Source: Anoxybacillus sp. J5B_2022
GTDB lineage: Bacteria; Bacillota; Bacilli; Bacillales; Anoxybacillaceae
DNA: 40,759 bases
NCBI RefSeq assembly: GCF_026847645.1
Contig: NZ_JAPSMC010000023.1
Span: 1 to 40,759 of the forward strand
Reading direction: 5' to 3'
Every line of letters begins with the position of its first letter. Within the stretch, counting starts at the first letter, position 1. A program made the translations under genes and the position numbers. Of the stretch, positions 7,962-17,839 are shown in pieces. A model generated the notes under the pieces. The model saw only the letters and a program-made list of their open reading frames with translations. It had not been told where the DNA came from and did not search any database.

Positions 7962-9047
7962 GTGGATTTGAAAAAGTTACATAGTCACTTAGAGAAGTTA
8001 TATCACTATGGTGAGACCGTTTATGTGGCGGAGCTTGAGCCGTTTGTTGCGAAAGGTCTCTTATATGTACGTGGGAAGAAGGCAGTGATTACGAACAATT
8101 GGATTGCGTTTGTGAAGCGGTTTTCGAATCAAACTGATTTTCTTCATACATTGTTTTGCTTTGATGAGGAGTATCAACAATACTTGTTGAAAACTTCCTT
8201 GTTAACGGTATTAAAAATGCGTGAGGCTGAGGATTTGGAAGGAATTGTTGATTTTGTTCATAAAATGCCAAGATTTGCAGGGAAAATCGTAAAAATATTA
8301 GATGAGTTAAAACATGGTGAGCGGTACGAAACGGAATCTTTAGAGCAACATGTAAAGGAAGTTGAGCCTCTTTTCCGTGAGCGCAATCATTTGATTTTTA
8401 ACGGGGCACCGTATTATCAGCGCATTATTTACTATTTAACCCATATCCAACAGTATCAACAAGAAGCGGTTGAACAAGACGAACTGCTCGGCAAAAAAAT
8501 TGATGAGCAATGGGTGAAAGGGCGAAAAATAGCTACTAACTTGCAGTTATCGCCGTTAAAAGATGCACCGCTTACGGTATTAGCGCCGCATGAACCAGAC
8601 ATCGTTTTAAAAAATCCGTTATTTAAACATATTTTTACCCATCCTTGGAACTTATTTATTTTCCTTTGCTGCGTTGTTCGTGAACAGACGGAGGCGCAAG
8701 GGATGACGACCATTCGGTTTCATGCGGTAAACGACGAAGTTGACGTTATTTTAATGTCGTCAAAAAAACAAGAATATCGGTACGGAACGATCAATGATTT
8801 CGTTTTAGAGTTTTGTAAAGTGAGCAACTATCAACTATTCCCAAGCGAAATCGCAGGTTTAGAAACAATATTCCATCATTTGCATGATCGCGGTTTTTTA
8901 ACGATTGTCGATGAAGAATATCGCATTCCGAGCCATATTGAAGATGAGTTATACAATACAAGTTTGTTTATTTCGCTGATGGCAGGCAGTAAACAGCTCC
9001 GCCAACGAATCGAACAGTGGATTGATGAATTGAGGGACAGAGGATGA
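7962..9047 (+). CDS. Unrecognised 361-aa island protein (helical, possible C-terminal winged helix)
   Basis: I do not recognise this family. The protein is soluble and mostly helical, without signal peptide, membrane segment or P-loop. The N-terminal part (LKKLHSHLEKLYHYGETVY) is helical and charged. The last 70 residues (FPSEIAGLETIFHHLHDRGFLTIVDEEYRIPSH) have a helix-turn-strand pattern resembling a winged helix. GTG 7962 is the preferred start because a perfect AGGAGG (7948-7953) lies 8 nt upstream; GTG 7953 would overlap that site. The stop overlaps the next start by 4 bp (ATGA), so it is co-translated with the following unknown. It opens the second half of the island, ahead of the large ATPase, NurA-like and HerA genes, and is probably a structural or regulatory subunit of that complex. 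Confidence 0.75.
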   Translation: MDLKKLHSHLEKLYHYGETVYVAELEPFVAKGLLYVRGKKAVITNNWIAFVKRFSNQTDFLHTLFCFDEEYQQYLLKTSLLTVLKMREAEDLEGIVDFVHKMPRFAGKIVKILDELKHGERYETESLEQHVKEVEPLFRERNHLIFNGAPYYQRIIYYLTHIQQYQQEAVEQDELLGKKIDEQWVKGRKIATNLQLSPLKDAPLTVLAPHEPDIVLKNPLFKHIFTHPWNLFIFLCCVVREQTEAQGMTTIRFHAVNDEVDVILMSSKKQEYRYGTINDFVLEFCKVSNYQLFPSEIAGLETIFHHLHDRGFLTIVDEEYRIPSHIEDELYNTSLFISLMAGSKQLRQRIEQWIDELRDRG

Positions 9048-10123
9048 AGCAAATCAAACTATCGATTGAGCGATTTTGGATTGAGCCAGGGAATTTTGAG
9101 AGATGGTGTGAGTTGTTATCGCGCATTCCCGAAAAAACCGAGGCACGCTCAATCAAGGAAATCGCAAAATTATATTTAGGAAAAGATGTGGAAGAAAAAG
9201 ATAAAAAGCTAGACCGTTCCAAAGAATTATTTGGACTACATGGTTATGAGTACTCGAAACATTCGCGGAGTTTTGAAATTAAAGGTGTCCATTTCCTAAC
9301 AAGAGCAGCCGATGGATATTTGATTCGTACAGAGGAAGCAAATGAACTTGTAGCTGCGTACGAACAACAACACGGATGGGAATTGTTACTTGCAAAACAA
9401 CTATTGCGATACTCGCCAAGAACGCGAGTCATCATGCATTTATTGTTGAATGATGGTTTTTTTGAAACAAACGGTCAATCACTCGAACAGCTAAGCAAGT
9501 GGACATTACGATTTGCCGATGATCTGTATCATCCGTTTTCAAGCAATCCAGATCTTAATGATATGAACTTTCTTCTTCATACTTTTAAAAATGAAGCATT
9601 AGGGAAAGATTGGCGTAACATTCTTGCTCAAGAAGAAATTGAATTAGATGAAGATTGGATGTTTGTTGGCTCAAGCGGTAAAGAGCCGGCGAAAACAAAT
9701 ATTTCTTCGTTTATGCGGGCACCGATGCAATTATTTGCCTATTTAGACTGGTTTATCGAAGCTGATGTCGGAATCATCATTTTAAATAAAGAAAAGGTGT
9801 TAGAACATATTGATTCACATTCTTTATTTTCATTTACGAACGTTCAGAGTATATCAGAAATCGAATGGTTAAAGAAAAAAGTGAACGAAGAGCAGGATGA
9901 TCGCGGTTTTGTTGCGATTGAACCGTTACTTCGTAAGCTGATGGAGCGTTTTTATCCAACATGGGAGCAAGGGCTTGCACGCTTTGTCGATTATTATATG
10001 ACAAAAGGTATTCGTGAAGGTTTGTTTTATATTGCTGATTATGAATCAGGTCAGCCGAGACATGGAAGGGGTTATTTAGGTAAACGAGAATACCAATTAT
10101 TAAAACTTGAATTTCAACGATAA
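9044..10123 (+). CDS. Unrecognised 359-aa island protein
   Basis: No family recognised. The protein has an acidic and aromatic-rich composition, no P-loop and no transmembrane segment. It starts with KLSIERFWIEPGNFERW and ends with GRGYLGKREYQLLKLEFQR; the middle (ELLLAKQLLRYSPRTRVIMHLLL) is a long helix pair, followed by a segment resembling a winged helix (NDGFFETNGQSLEQL). The start ATG overlaps the previous stop by 4 bp, and its own stop (TAA 10121-10123) lies inside the ribosome site AAAGGGG of the large ATPase gene, so the three genes are translationally linked. A role as a co-factor or adaptor of the 1350-aa ATPase is inferred from this coupling only. Confidence 0.75.
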   Translation: MKQIKLSIERFWIEPGNFERWCELLSRIPEKTEARSIKEIAKLYLGKDVEEKDKKLDRSKELFGLHGYEYSKHSRSFEIKGVHFLTRAADGYLIRTEEANELVAAYEQQHGWELLLAKQLLRYSPRTRVIMHLLLNDGFFETNGQSLEQLSKWTLRFADDLYHPFSSNPDLNDMNFLLHTFKNEALGKDWRNILAQEEIELDEDWMFVGSSGKEPAKTNISSFMRAPMQLFAYLDWFIEADVGIIILNKEKVLEHIDSHSLFSFTNVQSISEIEWLKKKVNEEQDDRGFVAIEPLLRKLMERFYPTWEQGLARFVDYYMTKGIREGLFYIADYESGQPRHGRGYLGKREYQLLKLEFQR

Positions 10124-10136
10124 AGGGGTTGAAAAG

Positions 10137-13100
10137 ATGAGCAAATCTGTCTGGTTAAAAGATGGGGTCTCCACATTTCCGGTTCAGCAGCCAATGGTCG
10201 GTCAGCGTGAATTTTATGAGGCGTTTAAAGAGTATTTACGAGATTTAAAATCAGCGCCAATGGCGCGAGTTTTTACATTGATTGCTAAATGGGGAATTGG
10301 TAAATCGCGTATTGCTTATGAATTAGTGAGCGAAGCGCTTGGAATTGATAAAGGATGGACAATTCGTGACCAACAAGGTCAACTGCAAAAAGTCCGGTTA
10401 TTAAAGCCAGATTTCGCTGACGGCATTTTACCTGTTTATATCCGCTATGAGCAAATGCATGAGGATCTTCTTTATGGGGAAAACTGGGTCGGTTATGGAG
10501 CGTATGTAGCGTTAGCAAAATTAGCGGAACAACAACCTGCCCGCACGATTCAAGGTTCGATTGTGAAACATATTCAAGATCATTTTCTTCCGCTTGGTTT
10601 TTCACCGGCAAAATTGGCAGAGGCAATTGAGTTAGGACAACATGAAACCGATGATTTACTGCAGCAGCTTGATCAGCTTGATCAACTTGTGCAAAATGGT
10701 TTAGCTTACTTAAAATCGTTTGGCATCGAACATTTAATGGTGATTGTCGATGAAGTGGAATCCGAATACGAATTATTTATGGATGGGATTCAAGAACAAA
10801 GTGAAGAGCGGAAAAAGAAACTAGACGGTGATGCGGTTAAAGTGATCACATCAGCGATTAAACATGAAGATAGCCGCACTCGCCATCCAAATGTCTCTTT
10901 CTTGCTGCTTTGTTCTCCGGCCATCGGCGATCAAATTAAAGCGCTCGAGGCGCTTGCTCGTCGTTTAGATAAATTAGAAATCAATCAAAACTCCTATGCA
11001 GATATTAGCGATTATATCGCATCGTTACAACAAAGTGGGAAATTGCGTGAATATCCTGCTGGGCTTGTTGAAGCAGCTTACACGATTGCCGCGGGAAACT
11101 TTGGTTGGCTAAATGTAATTATGGCTCATTGTGATCAATATCTTGAGCAGCATCCAGACAAGGAAACAGGTGAAATTTTACAAGACTTAGCTTATTCAGT
11201 GCCGCGTTTTAAAGAAAGTTTAATCGACCATTCCCAGCTAGATTACATTGATACAAAGCCAGTGCATATTCCGTTTGTGAAAAAAGCATTATTACGGCAG
11301 CTGCCATATCCGAAAGATTATTATAGTGAGGAAGAACAACAAATTTTATTATCAGCGAAACATATTGAAGGCATACCATTATTTAAAGAGTTTGTCGCTT
11401 TGCCGCTTGCGAAAAATGATTTAGGTTTTTATCTTGTGCAAAACAAATATAAAGCTGAATCTGATCATTTATTCGTGAATGAAACGACGGGTGAATCATT
11501 TAGTTTAGAAGTCCTCTTGCGCAGTCTTGAAACGTTCTCAATTAATGCACCTAAAGGTTCTTTTATTGTCGGAAAAGAACGGGAAACGTTTTTAGCGCAA
11601 GTGCGCATGCTTTATCCGAAAGACGAAGTCGTTGAAGCAGCGGAGCTTTTATATACGTATCTTGAGCAACGAATGAAAACAGAGCAATTCGAAACATATA
11701 TCGGTCCAAACTTTGCGTTCCTTGAGCGGTTAAATCGTCGCTATGCCGTCAAAACAGGTATTGCGAACTATTTATTAAATGAAGAAAAAGATCAACAGCT
11801 TCAACAACATTTAAACGAATTGGCGAAACAATATGATAAAGATGGAGAAATTCAACGTCTTCTTCTTGGTTTTGCAAGAGCCATTGAGCAAGACTATCCA
11901 GACGTGCAAACAATTCAAGTAAAAGGAAATAAATGTGGGCTCCGTATAAAAGTAACGAATCATCTATATTTAGGAGTTCATCCGAAAAAAATTGTCGACA
12001 TTATTTGGGCTAGCAAACTAGCTTCCTTGCACGATCTTGTTGACAGTAAATTACTAGATAGCGGAAATCACCCGATTATCATTTTAGCACTGACCGCTGA
12101 TGCGGAAACAGAAATCGATGATATAAAACGAAAGTATGAGCGGCTCGGCCGTTGCTTACTCTTTTTCCAAGTGACGAATTCGCAGAAGAAAGTATTAGAA
12201 GCGTTATCGGTTGAGCGTGAGATGATGGATATCCGCAAGTCAGCCCATCAATTAACGCAGCCATTCCGCGCAAAAATTCGTGCGATTACAGATGAAATTA
12301 CAAGAATCGCACGAGCTTGGTTTGAACGAATCGATAAAGAAGGATATATATTGCGCCCAATTGTTTTTACAAAATCAGAAGAAGACTATCTTCCGGTATT
12401 AGCGGAAGGATATGCGAAAATGATTATTCACGATGCAACAATTGCCGAACTAGGGGCAAAGCAAGGCGTAAAATTTATAGACAGCGAAGATTTTACTCGC
12501 TTTCAACATGCTTTAAAAGCGACGAAAGTTCCGGCTAAATTAGATAAGGACGGTTATCGAGGTACGGGCTTATTTATTCAAAATCACGAAAATGATCAAT
12601 ATGAAGTGCAAATTCCAAGTACGTTTGCCTCTTTAATGTCGTTTATTGGCCATCGTCGTGTAACATATAAAGAGATTGAAGATGCGTTTTTCTTTAGCTC
12701 TGTGGATGCCATTAAACCGCCAAAAATCGTTGAACAATGGATGACGTTCTTGCAAGCGCTAAAAGTCGTGAGAACCATCAACAATACTCATGTGGAAAAT
12801 GTTACTTCATATACGTTGGAAGCAAAAAGAGATAAAATTAAACAGTGGTATGAAAAAGAATACGATCAACTCGTTGATCAGTTCAAGGAAACGTTTAAAG
12901 GACCTAGACTCGATTTACTGAAGGGATATAAAAGACACGGAAGCTTAAGAAAAATTAACGAAGCTTTGCGTAATATCGATTTAAAGCTATTGCAAGTTCA
13001 TACAAATAACCACCTCGCTATTTGGAAAGAGCAATTAAGTTATTTGCAACAATTTCATGATGAATGTAATTTCATCTTTGATGAAGAAAAATGGAATACA

Positions 13101-14189
13101 CTTCAACCAAACGAGCGCAACTTTGAGAATCTCACATTAGATGGAAAAGACATGCCGATTTGGAAAAAGATAAAAATTGTACAACAATTTCATGATTATG
13201 TGTCAACGATTCAAAAGGACATTCTTGCAAAAATTCAAGAAAAAGTAGAAGAGATAAAAAATACGAACGAATATAAGGGGTACTATATCCCTATTTCACC
13301 ATTTACGTACGTGCTCGAATTATATAAAAACGAAATTGAAAATGCGATGAATCATGTAAAATCTTCGCAACTACGAACGATGGTATCAAATGAAGAAACA
13401 CTGGCACATCATCTATCTCTAGGAAATTATAAAGAAGCAATTGATCGGTTAAATATCATTATTTCACAAATCGGCTTAAAAAAAGTGGACCATACAAAGG
13501 TGGATTGGAAAGAACGGAGCGGTATCATTGGCCGTTATTACGATTTGAAAGATAAATTTGTGCAAATGGTAGACCTTTTTGTAGAATCGAAACCGAAAGT
13601 TGAGAAATGGATTGCTTATTATGAAATTAGTGAGACCGATGTGAAGCGTGAGGTAGGGATTGTTGAGCTTTCTATACTTTTTGACAAGTTAACCGTATTT
13701 TTAGAATCCGGTTTTGAAGAAGCGGTTGATGATCTTTTTACCGCAAAAAAAGAAAAGGCGATGGCACTTATTGATGAAACAGAAAAGCTGTTGCAGGAAC
13801 GAAAAAACGATCTGACGGATCTAATCGCCCAAGTGACAAAAGTGGAAAATACGACGAAGAAAAAGCGGAACCAATATTTCGATGACCTATTAATTGATGC
13901 GGTGAACCGCCTGTTCCGTCTGCAGCATCAACCGCTATATCAAGCAGACTTAAGTGCACCGATTCAAGAAGCAACTTATAAAGAAACAATAGATAAAGTA
14001 CAGATGGAAATGAAACAATTAGAAACATATGCCCATCAGTTTTTTGCGGAACATGCCAAATTTGTGCAATTTGAGTTTTATAAAGAAGTGGTTGACCGCA
14101 AAGGAGAGTTAGACTGGACTAATTACCAAAAAGAAAAAGAAGAGCTTAAGCAAATCGGATTGATTCGGATAAAAGTGGAGGTTCTCTAA
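10137..14189 (+). CDS. Giant AAA/STAND-like ATPase (1350 aa, BrxC/PglY-like in layout)
   Basis: Large nucleotide-driven protein. Walker A is KWGIGKS (residues 51-57) and Walker B is MVIVDEVESE (201-210), followed by FLLLCSPAIGDQ, a sensor-1-like strand, and an arginine-rich ALARRLDKLE. The remaining 1000 residues are helical, with several charged coiled-coil stretches in the C-terminal third (for example FTAKKEKAMALIDETEKLL). Walker A and B are only 150 residues apart at the N-terminus, so it is not an SMC protein. The overall plan recalls the large ATPases BrxC/PglY of BREX systems, but I see no PglZ or other BREX gene. ATG 10137 follows AAAGGGG by 8-9 nt. It is likely the motor or sensor core of the island, working with the flanking unknown proteins and HerA-NurA. 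Confidence 0.8.
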   Translation: MSKSVWLKDGVSTFPVQQPMVGQREFYEAFKEYLRDLKSAPMARVFTLIAKWGIGKSRIAYELVSEALGIDKGWTIRDQQGQLQKVRLLKPDFADGILPVYIRYEQMHEDLLYGENWVGYGAYVALAKLAEQQPARTIQGSIVKHIQDHFLPLGFSPAKLAEAIELGQHETDDLLQQLDQLDQLVQNGLAYLKSFGIEHLMVIVDEVESEYELFMDGIQEQSEERKKKLDGDAVKVITSAIKHEDSRTRHPNVSFLLLCSPAIGDQIKALEALARRLDKLEINQNSYADISDYIASLQQSGKLREYPAGLVEAAYTIAAGNFGWLNVIMAHCDQYLEQHPDKETGEILQDLAYSVPRFKESLIDHSQLDYIDTKPVHIPFVKKALLRQLPYPKDYYSEEEQQILLSAKHIEGIPLFKEFVALPLAKNDLGFYLVQNKYKAESDHLFVNETTGESFSLEVLLRSLETFSINAPKGSFIVGKERETFLAQVRMLYPKDEVVEAAELLYTYLEQRMKTEQFETYIGPNFAFLERLNRRYAVKTGIANYLLNEEKDQQLQQHLNELAKQYDKDGEIQRLLLGFARAIEQDYPDVQTIQVKGNKCGLRIKVTNHLYLGVHPKKIVDIIWASKLASLHDLVDSKLLDSGNHPIIILALTADAETEIDDIKRKYERLGRCLLFFQVTNSQKKVLEALSVEREMMDIRKSAHQLTQPFRAKIRAITDEITRIARAWFERIDKEGYILRPIVFTKSEEDYLPVLAEGYAKMIIHDATIAELGAKQGVKFIDSEDFTRFQHALKATKVPAKLDKDGYRGTGLFIQNHENDQYEVQIPSTFASLMSFIGHRRVTYKEIEDAFFFSSVDAIKPPKIVEQWMTFLQALKVVRTINNTHVENVTSYTLEAKRDKIKQWYEKEYDQLVDQFKETFKGPRLDLLKGYKRHGSLRKINEALRNIDLKLLQVHTNNHLAIWKEQLSYLQQFHDECNFIFDEEKWNTLQPNERNFENLTLDGKDMPIWKKIKIVQQFHDYVSTIQKDILAKIQEKVEEIKNTNEYKGYYIPISPFTYVLELYKNEIENAMNHVKSSQLRTMVSNEETLAHHLSLGNYKEAIDRLNIIISQIGLKKVDHTKVDWKERSGIIGRYYDLKDKFVQMVDLFVESKPKVEKWIAYYEISETDVKREVGIVELSILFDKLTVFLESGFEEAVDDLFTAKKEKAMALIDETEKLLQERKNDLTDLIAQVTKVENTTKKKRNQYFDDLLIDAVNRLFRLQHQPLYQADLSAPIQEATYKETIDKVQMEMKQLETYAHQFFAEHAKFVQFEFYKEVVDRKGELDWTNYQKEKEELKQIGLIRIKVEVL

Positions 14190-14191
14190 TA

Positions 14192-15001
14192 ATGTCGAGT
14201 TTGCAAATTTTAAAACCATTCGCAAGACGGACAGAGTATAAAATGTTGCGCGAATGGTTTGATGTGGAAGAGAAAGATGTCGGAGAGTTACGGTCAGGTA
14301 TTTGTGTGATTCCAGCTATCATTCTTTTAAAAATGTCAGAAAGCGATCGTTCGCGCCTTATTCAATGGACAAAAGAGTGGGGAAACCAACTAATGGTTTT
14401 CCCACCATATCTTAATTTGGATATTTCATCATTATTGCAGCTGAATCATTCGATTTCCATTAAAGAAATGAATGAATGCATGTATGAAGGAGTTCCGGTT
14501 CGTGAAGAAATCGTGACTAACTTAACTCCAGAAATCCAATTACCGACAAAACAAACGGTTGCCGTTGACTTTTATTACGACACAAGCAGTGGCTGCATGA
14601 CAATCACGACATTGCCGCTTCTTGATTACCGGTTGCTTGAGCAACGTGAAATATGTCAACGTCTATTTCAATCGTTAATGCACATCAATGAAAGAGATAC
14701 AAAAGATGAAATGAGCGAAGAAAAACAAATTGCTTTTAAGCCTGTTCATCACTTTGTACTTCTTCTCTCAGCAGCCGACGTCATAGAACGAAAACAGCTC
14801 GTTCCATTCATTCAAAAGTTTTTCTATTTAGAAGTACGCGAAAATGATGTGAAAAGTGCTTTTGCTGAGCTCGAAAATTTACATTATATTCATTCAGACG
14901 GAACCATCACTGAGAAAGGGCAACAGTATATTATGGAAAATGGTTATCGTGCATTTGTAAGAGAAATCATAAAGCGGAGGAACGACGATGGAGAATGGTA
15001 A
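14192..15001 (+). CDS. Unrecognised 269-aa island protein with C-terminal winged-helix-like region
   Basis: No family recognised. The N-terminal part contains hydrophobic strands (GICVIPAIILLKM, QLMVFPPYLNLDIS) and the C-terminal 80 residues (FVLLLSAADVIERKQLVPFIQKFF to HSDGTITEKGQQYI) look like a winged helix closing with ITEKG, a motif common at the wing of such folds. There is no catalytic motif. It begins 2 bp after the large ATPase gene, whose last codons carry the GGAGG ribosome site, and it overlaps the NurA-like gene by 14 bp, so it is made in step with both. A DNA-binding or adaptor subunit of the ATPase-NurA-HerA complex is possible. Confidence 0.75.
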   Translation: MSSLQILKPFARRTEYKMLREWFDVEEKDVGELRSGICVIPAIILLKMSESDRSRLIQWTKEWGNQLMVFPPYLNLDISSLLQLNHSISIKEMNECMYEGVPVREEIVTNLTPEIQLPTKQTVAVDFYYDTSSGCMTITTLPLLDYRLLEQREICQRLFQSLMHINERDTKDEMSEEKQIAFKPVHHFVLLLSAADVIERKQLVPFIQKFFYLEVRENDVKSAFAELENLHYIHSDGTITEKGQQYIMENGYRAFVREIIKRRNDDGEW

Positions 15002-16151
15002 AACGAAACGGGATACCGCGATTGCCAATAGTTTAGTAGCGAAAATCCAGTTAGGGTTGCCAAGTACGGTTACGAAATTAAGCGCGAAAATGCGTTTTAT
15101 TGATCATATTGCTCCGAAACTTCGCAACAGTGGTGTCATTCGTCCCGTTGAAAAAAAATCGCCACTAACGATTCGGGTATCGGGGATTGCAACAGCAAGC
15201 AAAACAATACCGGCATTTGGCGGTATTTTATATAGCGCTGGTGCTGTTCGTCAAGATTTATACATAGAGGAAGGCTCTGTGTACGAAACATTTCAAGACA
15301 GCCTCGTTGACATTGATGAAGCGGATGATATTGATATTAACCATAAATTAAAATTTATTCATATCATGCAAGTTTACGATTTGTTAGAAGAGATGTTGTT
15401 AGAAGCCCATAAGCCGGAACTGGTGATTGTCGACACTCCGTTAATGCTAGAACGGGCTGACGCGCCAATGGATACACATGGCCAATTATATATTGACTAT
15501 CAAAACTGTGTAGAAAGAATCAAAAATTTTTGGGAGACATATCAACATTTTATTTTTCCTTTTAATCGAAACGGTATTCGGCTTGTTTCAGTGAGTACTA
15601 AACGTTTCGGTTCTATCTTCTACGGTCTCTTTTCTGAAAATAAAAATAAAGAGATGTATATTGTAGATGAAGTGAGTTTTAACGATATCGAGCAAAACAA
15701 TGAATCGTTATACAAAATTAAAAAGGTTGGCGTAAAAAAACTGTTGCACGGTGTTTTAACTCGAAGAACGCGCACGGCTGCCTATCAATACGATTTATTA
15801 GTCCAAACCAATCAGTTAGAGCCTAAAGACATTAGAAATCTAGGGATTATCAATTTTCATTTCCGGGCAGGGATGCATACACAACCTTTATTAGTAGAGA
15901 TAATGGGAAACGCTCAAGAATGGGATTCTCAAAGTTTAGATGAGCTTACATCCTATCTCGTTTCGCTTTATACGCTCGACCAACCAAAGGCACTCCCGTT
16001 GCCGCTTTGGTATGCCGAGTATGCTCTAAAACCAATTCGAAGTGGTGCCATTCTTCATTATTTTAAAACACAGGCACGCGAAATGATTAAAAAGGAAGAA
16101 GTAGAAAATGTTTGGACCGAAGAAGTAGACTTTTTCGGGGAGGATGAATGA
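14988..16151 (+). CDS. NurA-like nuclease-domain protein
   Basis: 387-aa protein directly upstream of and overlapping the HerA gene, the usual place of NurA, the 5'-3' nuclease that works with HerA in DNA-end processing. Elements consistent with the NurA fold are TIRVSGIATASK (residues 61-72), where NurA has its first catalytic motif; ELVIVDTPLM (144-153), matching the hhhhDxxL strand with D149; RLVSVSTKRFGS; and a C-terminal PLPLWYAEYALKPIR, like the end of NurA proteins. The first motif lacks the expected aspartate (VSG in place of VDGS), so catalysis may be altered or lost. The ribosome site GCGGAGG precedes ATG 14988. The NurA assignment rests on gene order and weak motifs, hence the moderate confidence. 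Confidence 0.6.
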   Translation: MENGKTKRDTAIANSLVAKIQLGLPSTVTKLSAKMRFIDHIAPKLRNSGVIRPVEKKSPLTIRVSGIATASKTIPAFGGILYSAGAVRQDLYIEEGSVYETFQDSLVDIDEADDIDINHKLKFIHIMQVYDLLEEMLLEAHKPELVIVDTPLMLERADAPMDTHGQLYIDYQNCVERIKNFWETYQHFIFPFNRNGIRLVSVSTKRFGSIFYGLFSENKNKEMYIVDEVSFNDIEQNNESLYKIKKVGVKKLLHGVLTRRTRTAAYQYDLLVQTNQLEPKDIRNLGIINFHFRAGMHTQPLLVEIMGNAQEWDSQSLDELTSYLVSLYTLDQPKALPLPLWYAEYALKPIRSGAILHYFKTQAREMIKKEEVENVWTEEVDFFGEDE

Positions 16152-17839
16152 TGAGTCAAGAAAAATATATCGGTAAACTAATTGGGAATACTGGAAACCC
16201 GAATGATTTAAAAATGGTGCTTCAAGATAGCTTTTCCGCACGCCGTGGCGAGTTTGTGAAAATTTTACATCAAGAACGTCCAGATGAACAACCGACTTAT
16301 GTGCTTGGGCGGATTACTTCTATTTCGCGCAGCAATATTTTATATAACAGCGATCTTGGAGAAGGATTGAATTCGATCGAATTATTACCCGGAACACAAA
16401 TGACTGGGGAGACACTATTTGCTTCCATTGACCTTGTCGGTTACAAGGAACCAGCCACAGGACAAATTCGCATTCCACGTCGCCCGTTAGATCCTGGAAG
16501 TAAAGTATATGGTGTTGATTATGAATTTCTTTCTAAGTTTTATCAATTTGATGAAAATAAAAGCATTGCGATTGGCAACTTAATCGGCTATGAACGTGGA
16601 GAAAATATTGTTCCTGTTTACTTGGACGTCAATAAATTAGTGACAGAGCATTTAGCAGTTTTGGCGATGACGGGTTCAGGAAAGTCTTATACCGTCGGCC
16701 GTATCATCGAACGACTAGTGGCACAAATGAATGGAACCGTTGTTGTGTTTGATACGCATGGTGAATATGGAAAGGCATTTGAAAATGGGGACATTCGTTT
16801 CAATACCAACCTTGATCATATTGAAGATGAAAAAGAGCGGGAAAGCATTTTATTTATTCAAGAACGTTTCCGTGCTTTACAAGCGGCAGGAGGCGGCATT
16901 CATGTATATACGCCGCAAATGGAAGAATTTGATTACAAATACGCTGGAAAGAATAAACACCTCGCGTTGCAATTTGATCGTTTTGAAATGGACGATTTCG
17001 AAGAGATTTTGCCTGGCTTAACAGAACCACAACAACGAGTACTCGATGTAGCGATTCGTTATTGGAAATATAAATATCCACATCCGCCGCGCGATATTAA
17101 AGATTTGCGTGAGTTGCTTTCAGGCGATTTAGAAGAATTGCGGGGGTGGGATGAAATAACGGATGCAGAAGCAAGAGCTTTAAGTGGCAGAAGTGCAGCG
17201 GTCGCTTCGATGAAATTGAATCGCGTCATTAACGAAGCGCGAAGCTTTTACACAAAAGCGATTGGTGAAACGACGGATATTTATAAATTAATTGGTGAAA
17301 TGAACGAAAAATATGGGCGATTAATTATTATTGATTTGCAAGGATTGTCAGACGATGCAAAGCAAATTGTCACGGCGCTTGTATCTAGTGAAATTATGCG
17401 CGCAGCGGCAGATAAACAACGCCCGATTCGACCTTGTTTTCTTGTATATGAAGAAGGTCATAACTACGCTCCGGCAGGCACACCAACGATTTCGAAAAAA
17501 ATTATTAAAAAAATTGCCGCAGAAGGTCGTAAGTTTGGGGTAGGTTTTGCCATCGTTTCACAACGTCCTTCTAAATTGGATGCAGATGTCACATCGCAAT
17601 GCAACACGATTATTACGATGCGCCTTAAAAATCCGGATGATCAACGTTTCATTACGAAAACATCCGATATGTTAACGAAAGCAGACATTGATGAACTTCC
17701 ATCTTTATCTACAGGGGAAGCGTTAATTACAGGCCGTTCAACTCCTGCTCCGCTACTAGTGAAAGTTGGAACAAAGGCGCTAGTTCATGGCGGACAATCG
17801 CCGGAAGTTGTCAAAGAATGGGGCGTATTCGGTGGATAA
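16151..17839 (+). CDS. herA: HerA-family hexameric DNA translocase
   Basis: FtsK/HerA-superfamily ATPase, 562 aa. The N-terminal beta-barrel (HAS domain, about residues 1-120) precedes Walker A MTGSGKS (173-179), Walker B LIIIDLQ with D395, the HerA-specific EEGH (434-437) followed by NYAPAG, and the sensor segment VSQRPSKLD with CNTIITMRLKNPDDQ. These are the full set of HerA motifs, so the enzyme should be active as a DNA pump. ATG 16151 lies 7 nt after GGGGAGG; ATG 16148 is also possible and overlaps the NurA-like stop. HerA would feed DNA to a nuclease partner, most simply the NurA-like protein encoded just upstream or the next gene product. In defence islands HerA commonly drives an effector nuclease. 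Confidence 0.92.
   Translation: MSQEKYIGKLIGNTGNPNDLKMVLQDSFSARRGEFVKILHQERPDEQPTYVLGRITSISRSNILYNSDLGEGLNSIELLPGTQMTGETLFASIDLVGYKEPATGQIRIPRRPLDPGSKVYGVDYEFLSKFYQFDENKSIAIGNLIGYERGENIVPVYLDVNKLVTEHLAVLAMTGSGKSYTVGRIIERLVAQMNGTVVVFDTHGEYGKAFENGDIRFNTNLDHIEDEKERESILFIQERFRALQAAGGGIHVYTPQMEEFDYKYAGKNKHLALQFDRFEMDDFEEILPGLTEPQQRVLDVAIRYWKYKYPHPPRDIKDLRELLSGDLEELRGWDEITDAEARALSGRSAAVASMKLNRVINEARSFYTKAIGETTDIYKLIGEMNEKYGRLIIIDLQGLSDDAKQIVTALVSSEIMRAAADKQRPIRPCFLVYEEGHNYAPAGTPTISKKIIKKIAAEGRKFGVGFAIVSQRPSKLDADVTSQCNTIITMRLKNPDDQRFITKTSDMLTKADIDELPSLSTGEALITGRSTPAPLLVKVGTKALVHGGQSPEVVKEWGVFGG

Noticed and set aside
7962-14189. Wadjet/MksBEF-type SMC complex (two mid-size proteins followed by a very large ATPase)
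   Set aside because: The large protein has Walker A and Walker B within its first 210 residues, whereas SMC proteins carry them at opposite ends of a long coiled coil.
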